64,000 nt of DNA from Heloderma charlesbogerti (GCA_026122225.1 JANEZZ010000470.1:496001-560000); one strand, 5' to 3'; positions 11,540 through 25,100 are shown, counted from the first letter of the stretch. The notes: generated by a model not told the origin, from the sequence alone. Numbers and translations are program-made.

Positions 11540-12430
11540 GCAGATCAGTGTCCTGGTTTGTCCTCTTTTGGAGTAATGCATATCCTCCTATTTGGTGATT
11601 CACAAGTGGCCACCCTCCCCTTCAGGGAAAGTCACTCTGATCAGGCAATGGAGGAAGAGACCAAGTCTCCTTTCCTCCATGGACAGGTCGCTCCATTTTC
11701 TCTTCGCACAGAGAAAGTGGCTGCCCATTTCTCTGTTCGCAGAGAGGCGTGCAAGTGATTTGGCTATGGAGAAAGAATTTTGGACTCTTCCTACATGGTC
11801 AGATGGCTCCGTTTTCTTCTCCAATCATGTGGAAGAAGCAGCCCATCCTGCTGTGGGTGGTTCAGGCTCAGTCCTCAGGCAATCTATGGGGAAAAGCCAT
11901 CTCCAAGGTAAAAAGGAAGGCTGAGGTCAGAAGTACAGGCAGTACAAGCATACACCAAGAAACAGGCTCTACTCAGGAATCTAGAGTTCAGTGGCACAAG
12001 AGATCAGTCCAAAGAAGCAAGGTCAGGAAAGTGAATCTGCAAGGCACTGGGATCTGAAATAAAAACATTGTTCCAGCAGTTTTCAATGGAAGGCTTCTAT
12101 CTCCAGGTCTCCAAGCCCGCAGCCAGATACAGCTGCACCTCATCAGAGGCTTCCAGAAGAAGGTCTTCTTGCAAGGAGCACCCTGCTCATGAGTAGCCCT
12201 TTATTCATGAGGAACTTCCTTCTGCAAACAGACACTTCTTGTCACAGAGATGTGTCTGGTATGTCTCTTGAGAAGCTGCCACTATGTGGTTGCCCAGCCT
12301 CCATCTCAGAAGCAGCCTTCTCCTAATTATTCTGATTTATTCTGATTTATTCTAATATTCTGATTACTCTAATTATTCCCACCCACCACCATCATAGCAC
12401 TCATGACCGAAGATCAGCCTCTATATCAGA
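11540..12430. other. Unassigned non-coding stretch
   Basis: ORFs of 75-110 codons show no domain. 11620-11850 repeats a theme (AGAGAAAGTGGCTGCCCATT, GGAAGAAGCAGCCCATCC) that looks like decayed repeat. No gene supported. Confidence 0.5.
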
Positions 12431-13072
12431 GGACTAGAAAATGGCCAATATAACACCAATTTTCAAAAAGGGATCCAGGGGAGATCCAGGAAATTACAGG
12501 ACCATTAGGGTAACATCTGTTCTGGGTAAATTAGTTGAAGGCGTTACTAAAGATAAAATTAGTAAGCATATAGAAGGACAAGCTCTGCTGAAAAAGAATC
12601 AACATGGCTTCCGCAAAGGTAGGTCTTGTCTCACTAACCCTTCAGAGTTCTTTGAGAGTGTCAATAAACATGCAGACGGGGGTGATCAGGTAAACGTTGC
12701 TTACTTGGACTTCCAAAAGGCTTTTGATGAAGTCCCTCACCGAAGACTCCTGAGCCAACTTAGCAGTCATGGAATAAGAGGACAGGTCCTCTTATGGATC
12801 AGTAACTGGTTAAAGAACAGAAAGCAGAGAGTAGGAATAAATGGGAAATTCTCCCAGTGGAGGGAAGGAAATAGTGGGATCCCACAGGGATCTGTATTAA
12901 CTGTACACCAGCTGCTGGGGAACATGGGCGGGAAGGTGCTGTTGTACTCATGTCATGCTTGTGGGTTTCCTGTTGACAACTGGTTGGCAACTGTGTGAAC
13001 AGAATGCTGGACTAGATGGACCCTTGGTCTGATCCAACAGGGCTCTGCTTATGCTCTTATGTTCTTAACCAT
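12430..13072 (+). mobile_element. CR1-like LINE, RT fragment joined to its 3' terminus
   Basis: Contains a reverse transcriptase piece (12441-12900) with KGSRGDPGNYR, KKNQHGFRKGRSCL, YLDFQKAFDEVPHRRLL and SGIPQGSVL, a CR1/L3-group pattern. The catalytic palm motif and what follows are missing: the sequence jumps to the 3' UTR (GCTGGACTAGATGGACCC ... TTATGTTCTTA). An internal deletion about 12900 is inferred. Confidence 0.87.
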
Positions 13073-13254
13073 TCTAGTTCGCACATGGGGAAAAAGATTG
13101 TTTAACCTACTGAGGCGCTCCTCTTTACTTGGAAGATGCCTCTTGGAGGGGCTGAAGAAGGTCAAGAAGGAGAGAGAATGCCAACAACACTCTGGACTGC
13201 TAATGCCTCTCACCACTAACTTGCTTTATCTGGAGAACATAGTAATTCAGTCTT

Positions 13255-13384
13255 CCGCAACCTGGGGCCCTCCAGATCTTATTGGATACAATTCCCAGCA
13301 TTCCTGACCTTTGCTCATGCTGGCTGGGGCTCATGGGAGTTGAAGTCTAAAACATGTGGAAGGCACCGGGTTGGGGAAGGATGC
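13255..13384. repeat. Palindromic MITE-like repeat
   Basis: CCGCAACCTGGGGCCCTCCA ... AAGGCACCGGGTTGGGGAAG; the two halves pair (CCCAGCATTCCTGACC, CTCATGGGAGTTGAAG). Confidence 0.7.
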
Positions 13385-13761
13385 AGTCATATTATTATTA
13401 TTATTATAGCTTCTGCCATTTTTCTTAAAAGCACGGTGAAAATTGACAAAGCTCTTCTTTCCTCTCTGGAGTCGTCCAGGAGACAGCCATTGATGCTGAC
13501 TTGTCGGTAAGTCTTAACAAGTTTTTCTGGACTCACTGGAGAGAGGAAAGAAACCACTTGACAGTTTCACCAATGCAGTCTAAAACTATTATTTGTTCCT
13601 CCCACATCAGATAGTCTGAGGTGCAAGTATGGTGTGCAATATATTTCCCTCATGTAGCAGTAGAGCAGGACCAGTGTACCAGGAAAGAGTGTTATGGGAA
13701 TATTGGGGAGCAGTTTGATAAGTTTGCAAATAACAGTTGCATAAAACAGTCTGTTAAGACT

Positions 13762-14215
13762 GAGGGCTCCTTCACACAGATCTTTTATCCTGCTATTGAG
13801 ATGGCTCACTCATGGAAGTTTGTGGGCTCTTTAGATGATGCTGTCAACCTCCAGGGCATCTCCTGCATTAAATGCCCTTTGTTCCATTTTTAAATAGTTC
13901 GAAGATAATTTGGGGGTTGGACCTGATGGTCTTATAGGCCCCTTCCAATCCTACTATTCTATGTCTATTCTATGATAATGAGCTATCAAATTACCTCTTT
14001 GTGTTCCGCTTGAGTTCCCTCCATGAAAAGAGGAAAAGCGGCAAGAAGAAGAGCTAGACCAATGAAACATATGGAAGACTCAGATAAGGGGGACAGGGAG
14101 GGGGAAAGGGGAGGGGGAAAAGGAAGCACATGTAAAGGGAGTCGTTGTGATCCTGCATTTAAAATGGAAGCAGAAAGCCCCCTTTTAAATGCAGGATTTT
14201 AGGCTGGTGTAGAGA
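13762..14215 (+). mobile_element. Unclassified foldback-type DNA element, copy 1
   Basis: Shared, in opposite orientation, with 42324-42712: GGGCTCCTTCACACAGATC, TTTTATCCTGCTATTGAGAT at one end and ATCCTGCATTTAAAA ... TTTTAAATGCAGGAT (a hairpin) at the other. No coding sequence. A CR1 scrap (13897-13979) is nested in it. Confidence 0.65.
13897..13979 (+). repeat. CR1 3'-terminal fragment nested in a DNA element
   Basis: GTTGGACCTGATGGTCTTAT ... CCTACTATTCTATG; it interrupts the repeat at 13762-14215, whose other copy (42324-42712) reads straight through the matching site. Confidence 0.8.
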
Positions 14216-14629
14216 TGCACTTATAGTCAAGGTGAAAAAGAAGGATAAAAAACTTCATTCAAGGTAAAAATGAACATACATAGTAATCTCAGCTGGCGGA
14301 AAATGAAATAGCATCTCATTGCAAATGGAGGAGAAAAAAGGGAGAAGACAAGGTAAGAAGGGAAGTGGTCAAGATATATGTAGGAGTGGGTGGACAAAGG
14401 GCAATAAAGACAGGTTAAGCAAGTTAACCCCTTATCTACCAGAGAGAGGATTAGTCAGCAAGCACAGAAAGATTATCACAACTATCACCTCCCACTGGCT
14501 CAAACAATTAACTAACAGGCATTGTTGCCCATTTCTAACAAGTGTACCAGTAGAGGAGACGTCTCTGCCTGCATCTGAGGGATACATGACAAGGCTTGAT
14601 CACCACAGTGCTATGTGACTCATACACTA

Positions 14630-14735
14630 AAGCAGCCTTCCCCAATCTGGTTCGCTCCAGATGTGGTGGACTACAATGATCATGATGGCTGTGGATGATG
14701 GGAGCTGAATTCAAACACATCTGGAGGGCACTGGG
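14630..14735. repeat. Palindromic MITE-like repeat
   Basis: CCTTCCCCAATCTGGTTCGC ... CATCTGGAGGGCACTGGGTG, same family as 13255-13384. Confidence 0.7.
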
Positions 14736-14981
14736 TGGGTGCTTTGTTATGTTGGTCTTTTTTTTAACTTCCAGTCATTGAATCACTCCCCCTCTGCCCC
14801 CACCCTGCTGCAGACATCATCCCATAAGGAGAAAGGGTTTTTTTTTTTTTCCCTCCAGTGTCCAACACTTTGCATGTTCCAAGGTCTCTGGGGTGAGGAG
14901 AGGGTGGCAGATACCGCAGTTATAGTTGGTGCTTCTAAAAGTGTTGGGGGAAAAAAAGATTAATGTATTTTTATAATTGGT

Positions 14982-14987
14982 TTTATT
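14982..14987 (-). promoter_or_regulatory. Candidate poly(A) signal for V2R gene 1
   Basis: AATAAA on the minus strand, about 250 bp beyond the stop codon of gene 1. The surrounding sequence resembles a LINE 3' tail (14960-15060), so the signal may be repeat-derived. No transcript evidence is available. Confidence 0.35.
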
Positions 14988-15233
14988 CTTTGTGTTTTTG
15001 TTATGTATGTTGCCCTAAGAGCTTTGGTTAACATGTGACTCATAAACTGAATGAATGAATGGCTCAATACATCACCCCTTCCCTACAGTGGCAGCCACCC
15101 TGTACTTTTGGATCAGTTCACAATCTGTCCAAAATCATTAAAGAAAAAAAAAAGTTCCTCTAAAAGAAGCTGTGATCCAAGTCAAGATAATGATTGGAAA
15201 GAAGGAATTCTTCCCCATACCAAGTAGGAAGAA

Positions 15234-16144
15234 TCAGATGCCATGTTTAATTTTCATCATTAGATGCTCCTTTGTATTGAGATCAGGCCTCAATATAATA
15301 ATGTAGCACTTGGGAATAAAGATGCAGCCCAGTAACCCAGCACTGGAGGCCAAGATAGAGAAGACCTGCACGGCTACCATGTATTTCCCCTTCGTGCTCA
15401 GGTAGGTGGGCACAAAGGACACCCAAACACTGCAAAAGACCAGCATGCTGAAGGTGATCAGCTTGGCTTCATTGAAGGCCCCAGGCAGTTTCCTGGCTAG
15501 GAAAGCCACCATGAAGCAGATGGCAGCCAGGAAGCCCATGTAGCCAAGGGCAGCATAGAACAGAGCAACAGACCCTTCGTTGCATTGCAGGATGATCTCT
15601 CCAGGCTGGGAGTGCATATCTGAGTCTGAGAATGGGGGAGAGGTTCCCAGCCAGATTGTGCAAAGGCCAGCTTGGGCACTGGAGCAAGAAAGGACAATGG
15701 CATTTGCCAAGCTCTTCCCTAACCATCTCCTCATTTTGTTCCCTGGCTTTGTGGCCAGGAAGGCCAGCACCACGGTGATAGTTTTGGCCAACAGAGACGA
15801 GACAGCAACTGAGAAGATGATGCTGAAGGCTGTTTGTCGGAGAAGGCAAGTCGCTGTCCTTGGCTGGCCAATGAACAGGAAGGAGGACAAGAAGGAAAGC
15901 AGGAGGGAGATGAGGAGAATGTAGGAGAGGTCCCGGTTGTTGGCTTTGACTATGGGAGTTTCTAGGTATTTAATGAAGATACCTAACACCAAGCCTGTTG
16001 TTAAGGACAAGAGTAGGGCAAAGGAAGCCAGGACGATCCCCAAATATTCTTCATAGGACAGGAAGGTGATAACTTTGGGGACACATTGATCTCGGTCCTT
16101 GTTTGGTTGCTGATCTTCTGGACACTTGGTGCAATGGTCTGCAT
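15234..16144 (-). CDS. V2R gene 1, exon 6 (seven-transmembrane domain and stop)
   Basis: 911 bp: two bases completing codon 546, then residues 547-848 and TGA at 15234-15236. The acceptor follows a pyrimidine-rich TTTTTCTTCTCAG. It starts [20 protein letters not shown] (last part of the nine-cysteine domain), then FLSYEEYLG and seven hydrophobic helices, with [20 protein letters not shown] in the third intracellular loop/TM6 region and [17 protein letters not shown] at the end of TM7, all diagnostic of V2Rs. The G-protein-facing loops are complete. The tail ends KHGI, as in the second receptor at 58333. Confidence 0.95.
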
Positions 16145-19100
16145 CTGAGAAGAAAAAGAGCGAGTCAGTATCATCGCCATACATTTATTATAATCTGTGT
16201 TCAACTACATTGCATAAATGATATGTTTTGTGCTGAAAGCATATTTCCCAGAGCCAGATGAATCAGGGATGGGGATGAGATCAAGAAGTGACAATGTGTC
16301 GAAAGGCTGCGTTTAGATGCCACAGCCCAGGACCCCAGCCCCCCCCTCCACCCCCCTTCATCTGAACAGGATCTGAAGACACTGAGCATGGTGGAAAGCT
16401 GGTCCCATGACCACCCTGAGAAGGCAGCCACCAAAACAATATCAACCCTAGTTCCCCCCCACCAGGAACCTCTGGGACCAGTGAGTAGGCAGCCTTGCCC
16501 TTGAATGCTAACCCTACGGACTCTTCCCAGAACTTCCTGCACTTCAGGAGGGCGGTTCTCCTCGCCCCAGACAAGTCATTGAGCAGAAGGTGGGCAGCCC
16601 ACCCGCCAGCACATCTCCCCTCTGAAGTGCTGATATGGACCTCTGTAGCACTAAGAAGCTGGGGTCCCAGTTAATGTAAGGCACAGGAGGGCAACCGGGG
16701 GCAGGACCCCCACCCTCCGCAGGCTGCATGAGGTCACCTGGTCCCCGGTGGGAGGGTTGGCTGCACGGTGCTCTTCTTCCCCCGGTCCTCCTGTTATCTC
16801 CGACCAGCAGTCGGAGATCTGTGTAGTGCAACAACATGTCCTGCTTGCTGGACTAGACGGACCGTTGTTTCGATCCAGCATAGCTCTTCGTATATTCTTA
16901 GGATTCCCCAGCTTCACTCACCCCCCACTGGCACGCAGGGCAATGCTGTTGTTCAGCTTCTCTTGGATCAGAGATAACAAGGGGATTTCTCTCCTCAGCT
17001 CCTCACAAAGGGCCCCCATAGCTTCCAGACGAGTGGGCAGGGCTTATTTATTCATGTATTACACTTATATCCCACCTTTCTTCCATTGTGGAACTCAAGG
17101 TGGCTACATGTAGGGATGTACAAATTACTTACCTGCCATTCTGGTGGGGGGGTCCATGGGGGAGAGGTGATCCGTCCCTCCCCCAGGAATCCTCGCTGGC
17201 TGGCTCTGCTCCGCAGCAATTCCATGGAGCCACCGGCCGGCTCCATAGCACCAGCAATACGGCCGCCATTGCCGTACCGCTGGCTGAGACTCCGGACACA
17301 AATGGCATCCGCTATGCCATTTGCGGCCGTAAAGCCCTTAGTTTAAGCTAAATGCAGCCTCAGCCAGCGGTACGGCAATGGCGACTGTATCGCTGGAGCT
17401 ACAGAGCCGGCCGGCGAAGAGGATCCGTTTCCGCACAGGTGCAGAGGGAGGCAGAGGTAGGTGGGGCCACTCCACCACAGACTCTGGAGACCGGATTCAA
17501 AAGAATCTGGCCTCACTGGAGTCCATGGAGGAATTCTCTGACATCCCTAGCTACATGTCATTCCCAGGTGGTCTCCCCTCCAAGCACTGATCAGACCCAG
17601 ACCTGCTTAGCCTCAGCAAGGTGGCTGCCTCATGTGCTTTTGGACCATGCCTTGGGACTTGGGGAGGGGCTCGGGAAGGTGAGAGGCTTGGAGAGGCGGA
17701 GGGGCCTGCAGCTGGGCCCAAAGCCTCTGTGGGTTGGCTGAGCAACCTCTGTAGGCCAGGTCAGGCCATAGGTCAGAGCCTCATAGGTCAGAGCCTGCCT
17801 CAAAGTGATAGGAACCTGTCTGTGCTTTGAGATAGGCTATAGATACTCTGTTCTCTTGACTGTTGCCATCATGGTGACCAGGGACAGGGCCTGCTGAGCA
17901 GAGACACCACAATTATAAACATGAGAACATAAGAAGAGCCATGCTGGATCAGACCCAAAGGTCCACCTGCCTGTAGGAAACTCACAAATAGGACATGAGT
18001 CCAACAGCACCCTACTGCTAATGTTCCCAAGCAACTAGTGTGCACACTGCACAATTGTGGAATACCTTCCATGGGAAGATTTGATTTGGTTTTATATGGG
18101 CTGTGAAAACATCTGTTCAGGCAGATATTTGAGGTGTGATTCATTGCTGGGTTGACTGTGTTTATGCTGCTGTAGGCTTGCTGATGGTTTTATAGTTGCT
18201 TTATTCTGATAATATTTTGTTTGTTTGTTTGTTTTTAAGATAATATATTGTATTCCACTGTGAGTACATTTAATGTAGGAGAACTGGAGAAAAGTGAAAT
18301 GAAAAGCAGGGTCTGGCCCATTTAATCTTGAACAGGGTTCAATAAATATATACCTATCATGATCTGAATAGCCAAAGAGGTCCAAACACTCAGCCTTCTA
18401 CAGTCTCTAGGAGATCCAGTGTTGTGTCTAGCTAAATGATGAGTAAATCCCCCTGATAAAGACAGGTGAAACTCAGGGGAATTGCCTCTTGCTGTTTAAT
18501 GGTGCATCTGGCCTATTTTCTTCTCTTTTTTGAAACTTCCCCCTTTCCTCATTAGTTTTCCTAGAGAGCTGAAAGCTGTTTAAAAGAGGAACAGAGGAAA
18601 CTGCCTTATCTTGAGTCAGGCTCTTGGTCCATCTAGCCCAATATTGTCAACACTGACTGGCAGCAATGGATCTTTGGGGTTTCTGATAAGAGTTTTTCCT
18701 GCCCTACCTGCAGATGCCAGGGATTGAACCTGAATCCTTCTGCATGCCAAGTATATGGTCTACCCCTGAGCTATGGCTCCCTCTGGAGTTTATTCATTTA
18801 AAACATTTCTTGGCTGCCTTCCAGGCAGAAGCCCTCCCAAGGCAGTGTACAGCAATAAAATACATAAAAACAGTTAAAACATTAAAAATGATACAAACAA
18901 TAAAAACAACAATAAAAGCCAACAATAAAACCAGCAGCAACGATAAAGGCAGCAACAACAGCAGTCATATCAAGAGAACGTCACGGTAAAATAATACGTT
19001 TTCAAGGCCTTCTTAAAAGCCTGCAATGACGGAGCATGGCAGACCTCCGATGGCAACTTGTTCTGAAGGCATGGGGCCACTGCAGAGAAGGCCCTCTCAC

Positions 19101-22100
19101 ATGTGATCACCCACCTGGCTGCTCTCACGAGTGGGCACCCAGAAATTCCCTACCTTCCTGATTGGAGATTGTCTCTTCTGTACATTGTGCACAGCCGTAG
19201 CAGCAAAATGGCTTCCCTTCCTCAATCACCTTGGCGAATCCATGGCGACAGCTTTTAGTGCACCTTGAATGAGGCGGGGTCTGTACATTAAGAGGAATAT
19301 CAAACAAAGGAAGTGCTAGGGGCATTTCCATGATTAGCCAGTCAGTGTCAAAACCTGACTTCCGGATAAAGAGGCACAGATCTCAGTAAAACCTTTTTAT
19401 TGTAGTAATTCCAGTAATTAGCTAGAAGCCTGTACAGTCCCAATAAAGATTCCCAGACAACAGGTTACAACAAAGTTCCTTGACCAGAATCAGTTCATGA
19501 GCATCACAACAACACATACGGATGGAACCAGGTTGGGAAAGGCTGAATAGTAAGGTAAAGGTAAAGGTGTCCCTAGCCAGTCATGTCCGACTCTAGGGTG
19601 TGGTGCTCATCTCCATTTCTAAGCTGAAAAGCCAGCACTGTCCGAAGACGCTTCCGTGGTCATGTGGCCGGCATGACCGAACACCGAGGTGCACGGAACG
19701 CTGTCGCCTTTCCCGCCGAAGCGGTACCTATTTATCCACTTGCAATTTCTTGCTTTCCAACTGCTAGGTTGGCAGGAGCTGGGACTGAAGACGGGAGCTC
19801 ACTCCGTCATGCGGCACTCGGGTCTCGAACTGCTTTCCTGCCAACCTTCTGGTCTGCAGTTCAGCGTCTTAACCACTAAGCCATCATGGTCCCTGATGAC
19901 TAGTACCTGAACAGTACTGGAATGTAAGAGTTGGCAAATGGAATGCAGTGAAACAAAGGTCTTTCCCCACCTGGTTGAACCACCTGGGCCACGTGATGGC
20001 ATCCTGCTCCATGGGAAGCATTACTTCTTGGGATGCCTGTCTCCACTTTACATGTTTACAGGGCCAGCCCTATCATTTGGCAGAGAGGTAGTGATCTCAG
20101 GCAACAGATGCTGGGAGGCAGCAGCAGGGAGTTGGAGGTGAGATCTGTGTGCCGTGCAGCCTGCCCTGTCCCGCCCCCTAAGATAGCCTGCTGCCTTCAG
20201 GTTCAGTATCTGAACTGAATCCATATTCTGTCACGTATGTATAGCAGCCATTCCCAACCTGGTTCTCTCCCTGTGTGTTGGACCACAACTCCTGGCACCT
20301 GGGGATCCAGAGAGTTGTGGTCCAACACATCTGGAGGGAACCAGGTTGCGAAAGGCTGATGACTAGTGCTTGAACGTTTCTGGAATGTAAGAGTTGGCAA
20401 AGGGAATGCAGTGAAACAAATGTCTTCCCCCACCTGGTTGAACCACCTGGGCCACGTGATGGCATCCTGCTCCATGGTGAGCATTACTTCTTGGGACGCC
20501 TGTCTCTCGATGCTCCCCACTTTCACTTCAGCAACTGACATGTTATTGGTAAACACTAGCAAGTTCACAATGTCAAAGTTGGCTGCCCGGTCTCCTTTCT
20601 CATCCAAATACATCCCATCCATGGAAGCGTTGTAAAACTGGGCATTTCCCAGGAAAGGGTGAAGCTAGAAAATAGCCGAGAAAACACCAGCATTGAGAAT
20701 ACAAGAGACTAGGGTGGATAAGCTCAGGCCTGCCTAATTGGAGCTCAAATCTGCAAGACCTCACAGTGTGCGGACCAGAGGTGTCTTCCAGAATCACAAT
20801 GGCTGTATACATTTTTTCCCAATAGACCCAATTTACAATAGACCTGAGGCACTTCTTTCTGCTTTAGCATCTGGGGAGAGAATAAAGATCATAGAATCAT
20901 AGGGTCAGAAGGGGCCTACAAGACCATGTAGTCCAACCCCCTGCTCAGTGCAGGAAGCCTGATTCCCAGGTGGTCTCCCATCCAAGCACTAACCAGGGCT
21001 GACCCTGCTTAGCTTCTGATACAGTCATTTATTTTAAAACTGTCTATGCTGTCATTGCACCACATCACAGCAGCTACAAACTCATTTTAAACACAAAATA
21101 AAAATAAAGTCCAACAGAGCCAATCATTAAAACAATAAACCATTGGTAGAAATAATAAAATATTAAAACAGCATGTCAAACTAAAACGATACAGTCTTAA
21201 AACCCCCAAACAAACGCTACACAGTTAAAATAGAAGAGATGAACAGAAAATCAATATCATTTGCCATCAAAGGCCAAGGAGAACTGGAATGTAGCAATGT
21301 GGGTGAATGTGTCTGGGGAGGGACATTCACAATCAGGACGCCAACACAAAGAAGGCTATGTCTATGTTAACTACCCACTTAACATTTGGTGGTGAGAGCA
21401 CTGAGGGCAGCTAAAAACTCAGTTTATTATTTATTTATTTATTTCCAGAGAAATTCTATCCCAGTTTTCATTAAAAAATAAATAAATAAATCCCAAAGCA
21501 TTTTAGAAGATGTAATCGTGATAAAGTACAACAGAGCCAATCATTCAAACAATAAAACAGTGGTAAAAACAATAAAATATTAAAATAACTAGGGGTAGCT
21601 GATAAAGCTAGTGCGACAAACTAAAAATTATATTATCCAAAAAACCCCCCGACCCCCAGACACACACCAAACCTGAGTGCAGAAGAGATCAACAGAAAAT
21701 CAATATCATTTACATTCAAAGGCCAGGGAGATCTTGAAAATTTTAAGCTGGTGCCTAAAGGATAGCACTGTGGGCGAAAGTGTCTGGGGAGGGAGATTCA
21801 CAATCAGGGTGCCACCACAGAGAAGGCTGTGCCTCTGTTAAATACCCACTGAACATTTGGTGGAGGGAGCATCTACAGCCGGGTTTTGGATTGTGCTTTC
21901 AGGAGACAGGCTTCGTTTTGCCTCAACCTGAGGATTCAAAAAGCAGGCACCAGCTCTGCCATGGGGCAATAGGAGGGATGGTTGTTTCAAGTGCTAAATT
22001 TTGGGCATCGTTAAAAGGTAGTAAATGTAAGTTATTTAACTAAATACCATTTTTATATGGTGTGGTGAGAGGGACACCATGTTTATTTTCTGCCTTATGC

Positions 22101-25100
22101 ATCAAATTATATTTTGCCAGCCCGATCCACAGGAAAACTGTGTTGGGATGAAAATGAGATATGTCTGTCAGGATTCCCTTTGCCCCCACTGATCTTCAAA
22201 TGCTGAATCAAACACAGACAAGATGCAAATTCTCAGTGACTCTCAGTCTGTAAGGAAATGCCTTCAGGGGGTTCAAATGGTGGCTAAGAAAGTTGCCCAC
22301 CGTTTGCAAGAAAGGCGAGTTCACTAGCCTAACTTAAGGAGTGGGGGGAGGTCTCTCTCTCTTGAGGCTTTTAAGCACCAGTGTTCATGCAGGGCTAATC
22401 GGGAAGACCTCCTGAGTTCCACCCCAGCCATCTCCCTCTGGGCTCTGCGTCTGCGTCTTGCATCTATTAATTCAGACTCACCAAACACCGCTTCTCCCTG
22501 TTGGCTATTTCTAATGGGGGGTGCGGGTGAAAAGGGACCTTCCTCCAGCTGCACCTTTGAAACCTGAGCAGCCTGCCTCGCCATGTCTGGACTAGCCTGG
22601 GAAAACACCTCCCCCATGTCTGGTGGTTCTTCAGAATCTGAACTGCTCTCACACTCCCCATGCTCAGAAGCACCCCTGACATCATCTGAAGTTTGGTCAA
22701 CTTAACTTGACCAGCTCTTTTAAGGCCCAACGCCTCCTCCCTCCCATTGCAAGGTACTGATCAGACAGTATGGGTGTATGTACAGGAATTTTGCTCCACA
22801 CAAGGAACCAGATACGGATTCTCCATCACACAGACAGCCAGAATTTACTTCCCCTTCATTTGGATGAGTTTTGGGAGTCTGATTTGCCTCCACTTCTATG
22901 ATTTTCTAGTTCTCAGTCCACCATTGACCTCATGGAGTTGTTGTGAGGATAAAATTGAGGGGTGTGGAGGGGAAAAAAATCATGTTGTGAATTCCTTGGA
23001 AGCAAGGCAGAATATAAAAGTAAGAAAGAAGCACAAACTTTCACCTCAGTACTACATTTGACATGTTCTCATTGTACGGATATGGAAGTGAAGAACTGGC
23101 AATAGTTTTCAATGGAGCTACTTTTGAGGAAAATGGAATACCTGCCACGGATGTACCCTTTTGACATCCAAGCCATTTCCACCCATCATCCCTATATGCT
23201 TGGATCTGGATGAGAACACAGCATTTAAGGCCCACGCTACAGCTTGGATGAGGCTGTGAATACTGTAGCTTTCTTGGATGAGGCCACTTCCAAGCACATC
23301 TTGAGACACGGTCTCCTCTTTCTCTGTGCATCTTCTCCGGTCTTTTACAGACAGAATATGCTTTGACTTAAAACAACGAAATGCTTTCTGCCCAACCTGT
23401 GGCTGCACGTTTTCATACTCTGCCCTTTTCGGGGTCTTTATTAAGAATGCAAAACTGGTATGAATGTTTTGGAACTGAAATATTTTGTAAAATGCATTCA
23501 AATTGATGTCCTGCAAAGACGTTGTGATCCAGACTTTTCCTGCAGTGGGTTTCTTGTGCTTTATAACCTGATGCATAATTAATGCTAGGCCAATCATAGT
23601 TTGGGAGTCCCCAGAAAAAATGGCAACATTAACTTTCCTCTGCTTGAGGAAAGAAAACATGTGCAAATGGTCTCTGTACACAATTAGTATTGGGATCTTT
23701 TCTGAGAAGTCCACACAAATCCTGTTCCTGGTAAGCACAGCTGCCAATGTCCTCATGAACCTCTCTCCACTGTCATTGTCTGGACCAATGAGGCCAATCC
23801 ACGTCCATCTGAAATGCAAGAGCAGTTTTGCGATGCCCAGGTACTTGGTCTGTGCTGTAGGGACCATCCGGTAGACGAAAGGGAACTGGGCTTCATCTTT
23901 GAGAGCAGGAGAATCAAAATCATAACTGACCTGGTGAGAAAAGGAAGAGACTGGAGATTGGTTCTGGTTTCAGGACGGAGCCCATATATCTGCAAACCTT
24001 TTAAAAAAATCATGGATAACTGTCAAAATGGCTGTTATTGATGGGTAATTGTATGTTTGTTTACATGTTTTTTCTCCTGCCTTTCTGTGCTTCCAAGATG
24101 GCTTCCAAGATGGTTAAACAGGAAAAGTTAAAAATGAACAATAAACATAAAAATCAAGAAATTATCTAAAACAGCAAGAAGCAGTAAGAACAGTAAAAAC
24201 ACTGGTAGAAATAGTAGAACAGCCAAGGCATGGGTCCAATACCTCATCCATTAAAACTCTGGGAGAATGGAATGGGCTTCTTCACCTGGTCTCTAAAAGC
24301 TGCCACAGGAGGTCCCAGCTAAATGGTCTAGTCATCATCCAAAAGAACAAAATGGGAGTGGGGCAACTACATGGTTTGGGAGGAGGGGACATACTTCTGT
24401 TGTATGTGGTGAGCCCTTGGCTACTATATATATATTTAATCTGTATTGTAAATAACTTCTGTTTTCCTCATCTTCATACGGAGCTTTAGCATTGTTTTAT
24501 GATGTGTAGACAACAATGTTCTTCCTCACTAACTTCCTTTTTCTTCTTTCAATGTCTTCCCACCTCCCCCTGCTCCATCCATCTGAACCATCTGCCACAT
24601 TCAGAGAGCAATCCTATGGCCACTAGACACTGTCTAGAGGACCATAGGATATGCTCTGTTCTGGGAACCAACCTCGTGTATGCCCCGGCCGTGTGCTGCT
24701 AAGGTTTGGAGGTGCTGTGGAAGTGATAAGCCAGATCCAGGTTTGCTTACAAGGAGAATTTATTGAGTACTTACAGCACACAGGTGTACCCAGTGGTTGG
24801 ATCAGACAGCTTCTCTGAACCCATAGCCAAGGGGTACAATGGGTTTTATACCATACCTGTCAGCAGTGAGGCAGCATGACAGCAGTAAGCGTTGATTAGT
24901 GTTCATCTGCGACTTTCCCAGCATAGCCTAACAGGGCTTGTTCAGAAAGAAAACAATCGGAACTTTCCCAGCACAGATGCCTGGAGCTCGGCATAAACAG
25001 AGCCTCACTTCTCAGGTGCATCCTAGGCTCTGGTAAGATAAACAGTAGCTCCTTAGCATGGAATGTGCTGAGGCAGCGATATCAACCTCTGACACATCTC

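Larger units (their letters stand above)
14216..15233. other. Region downstream of V2R gene 1
   Basis: Holds a MITE-like repeat (14630-14735), a LINE-like tail (about 14960-15060) and the candidate poly(A) signal. The first 110 bp beyond the stop codon are probably 3' UTR. Confidence 0.5.

Noticed and set aside
12441..12998. Host gene encoding a 185-aa protein
   Set aside because: It is CR1-type reverse transcriptase without the catalytic palm motif, running into CR1 3' UTR.
19971..20046. Alternative V2R exon
   Set aside because: Has the donor but no acceptor or upstream half; a duplicated fragment.
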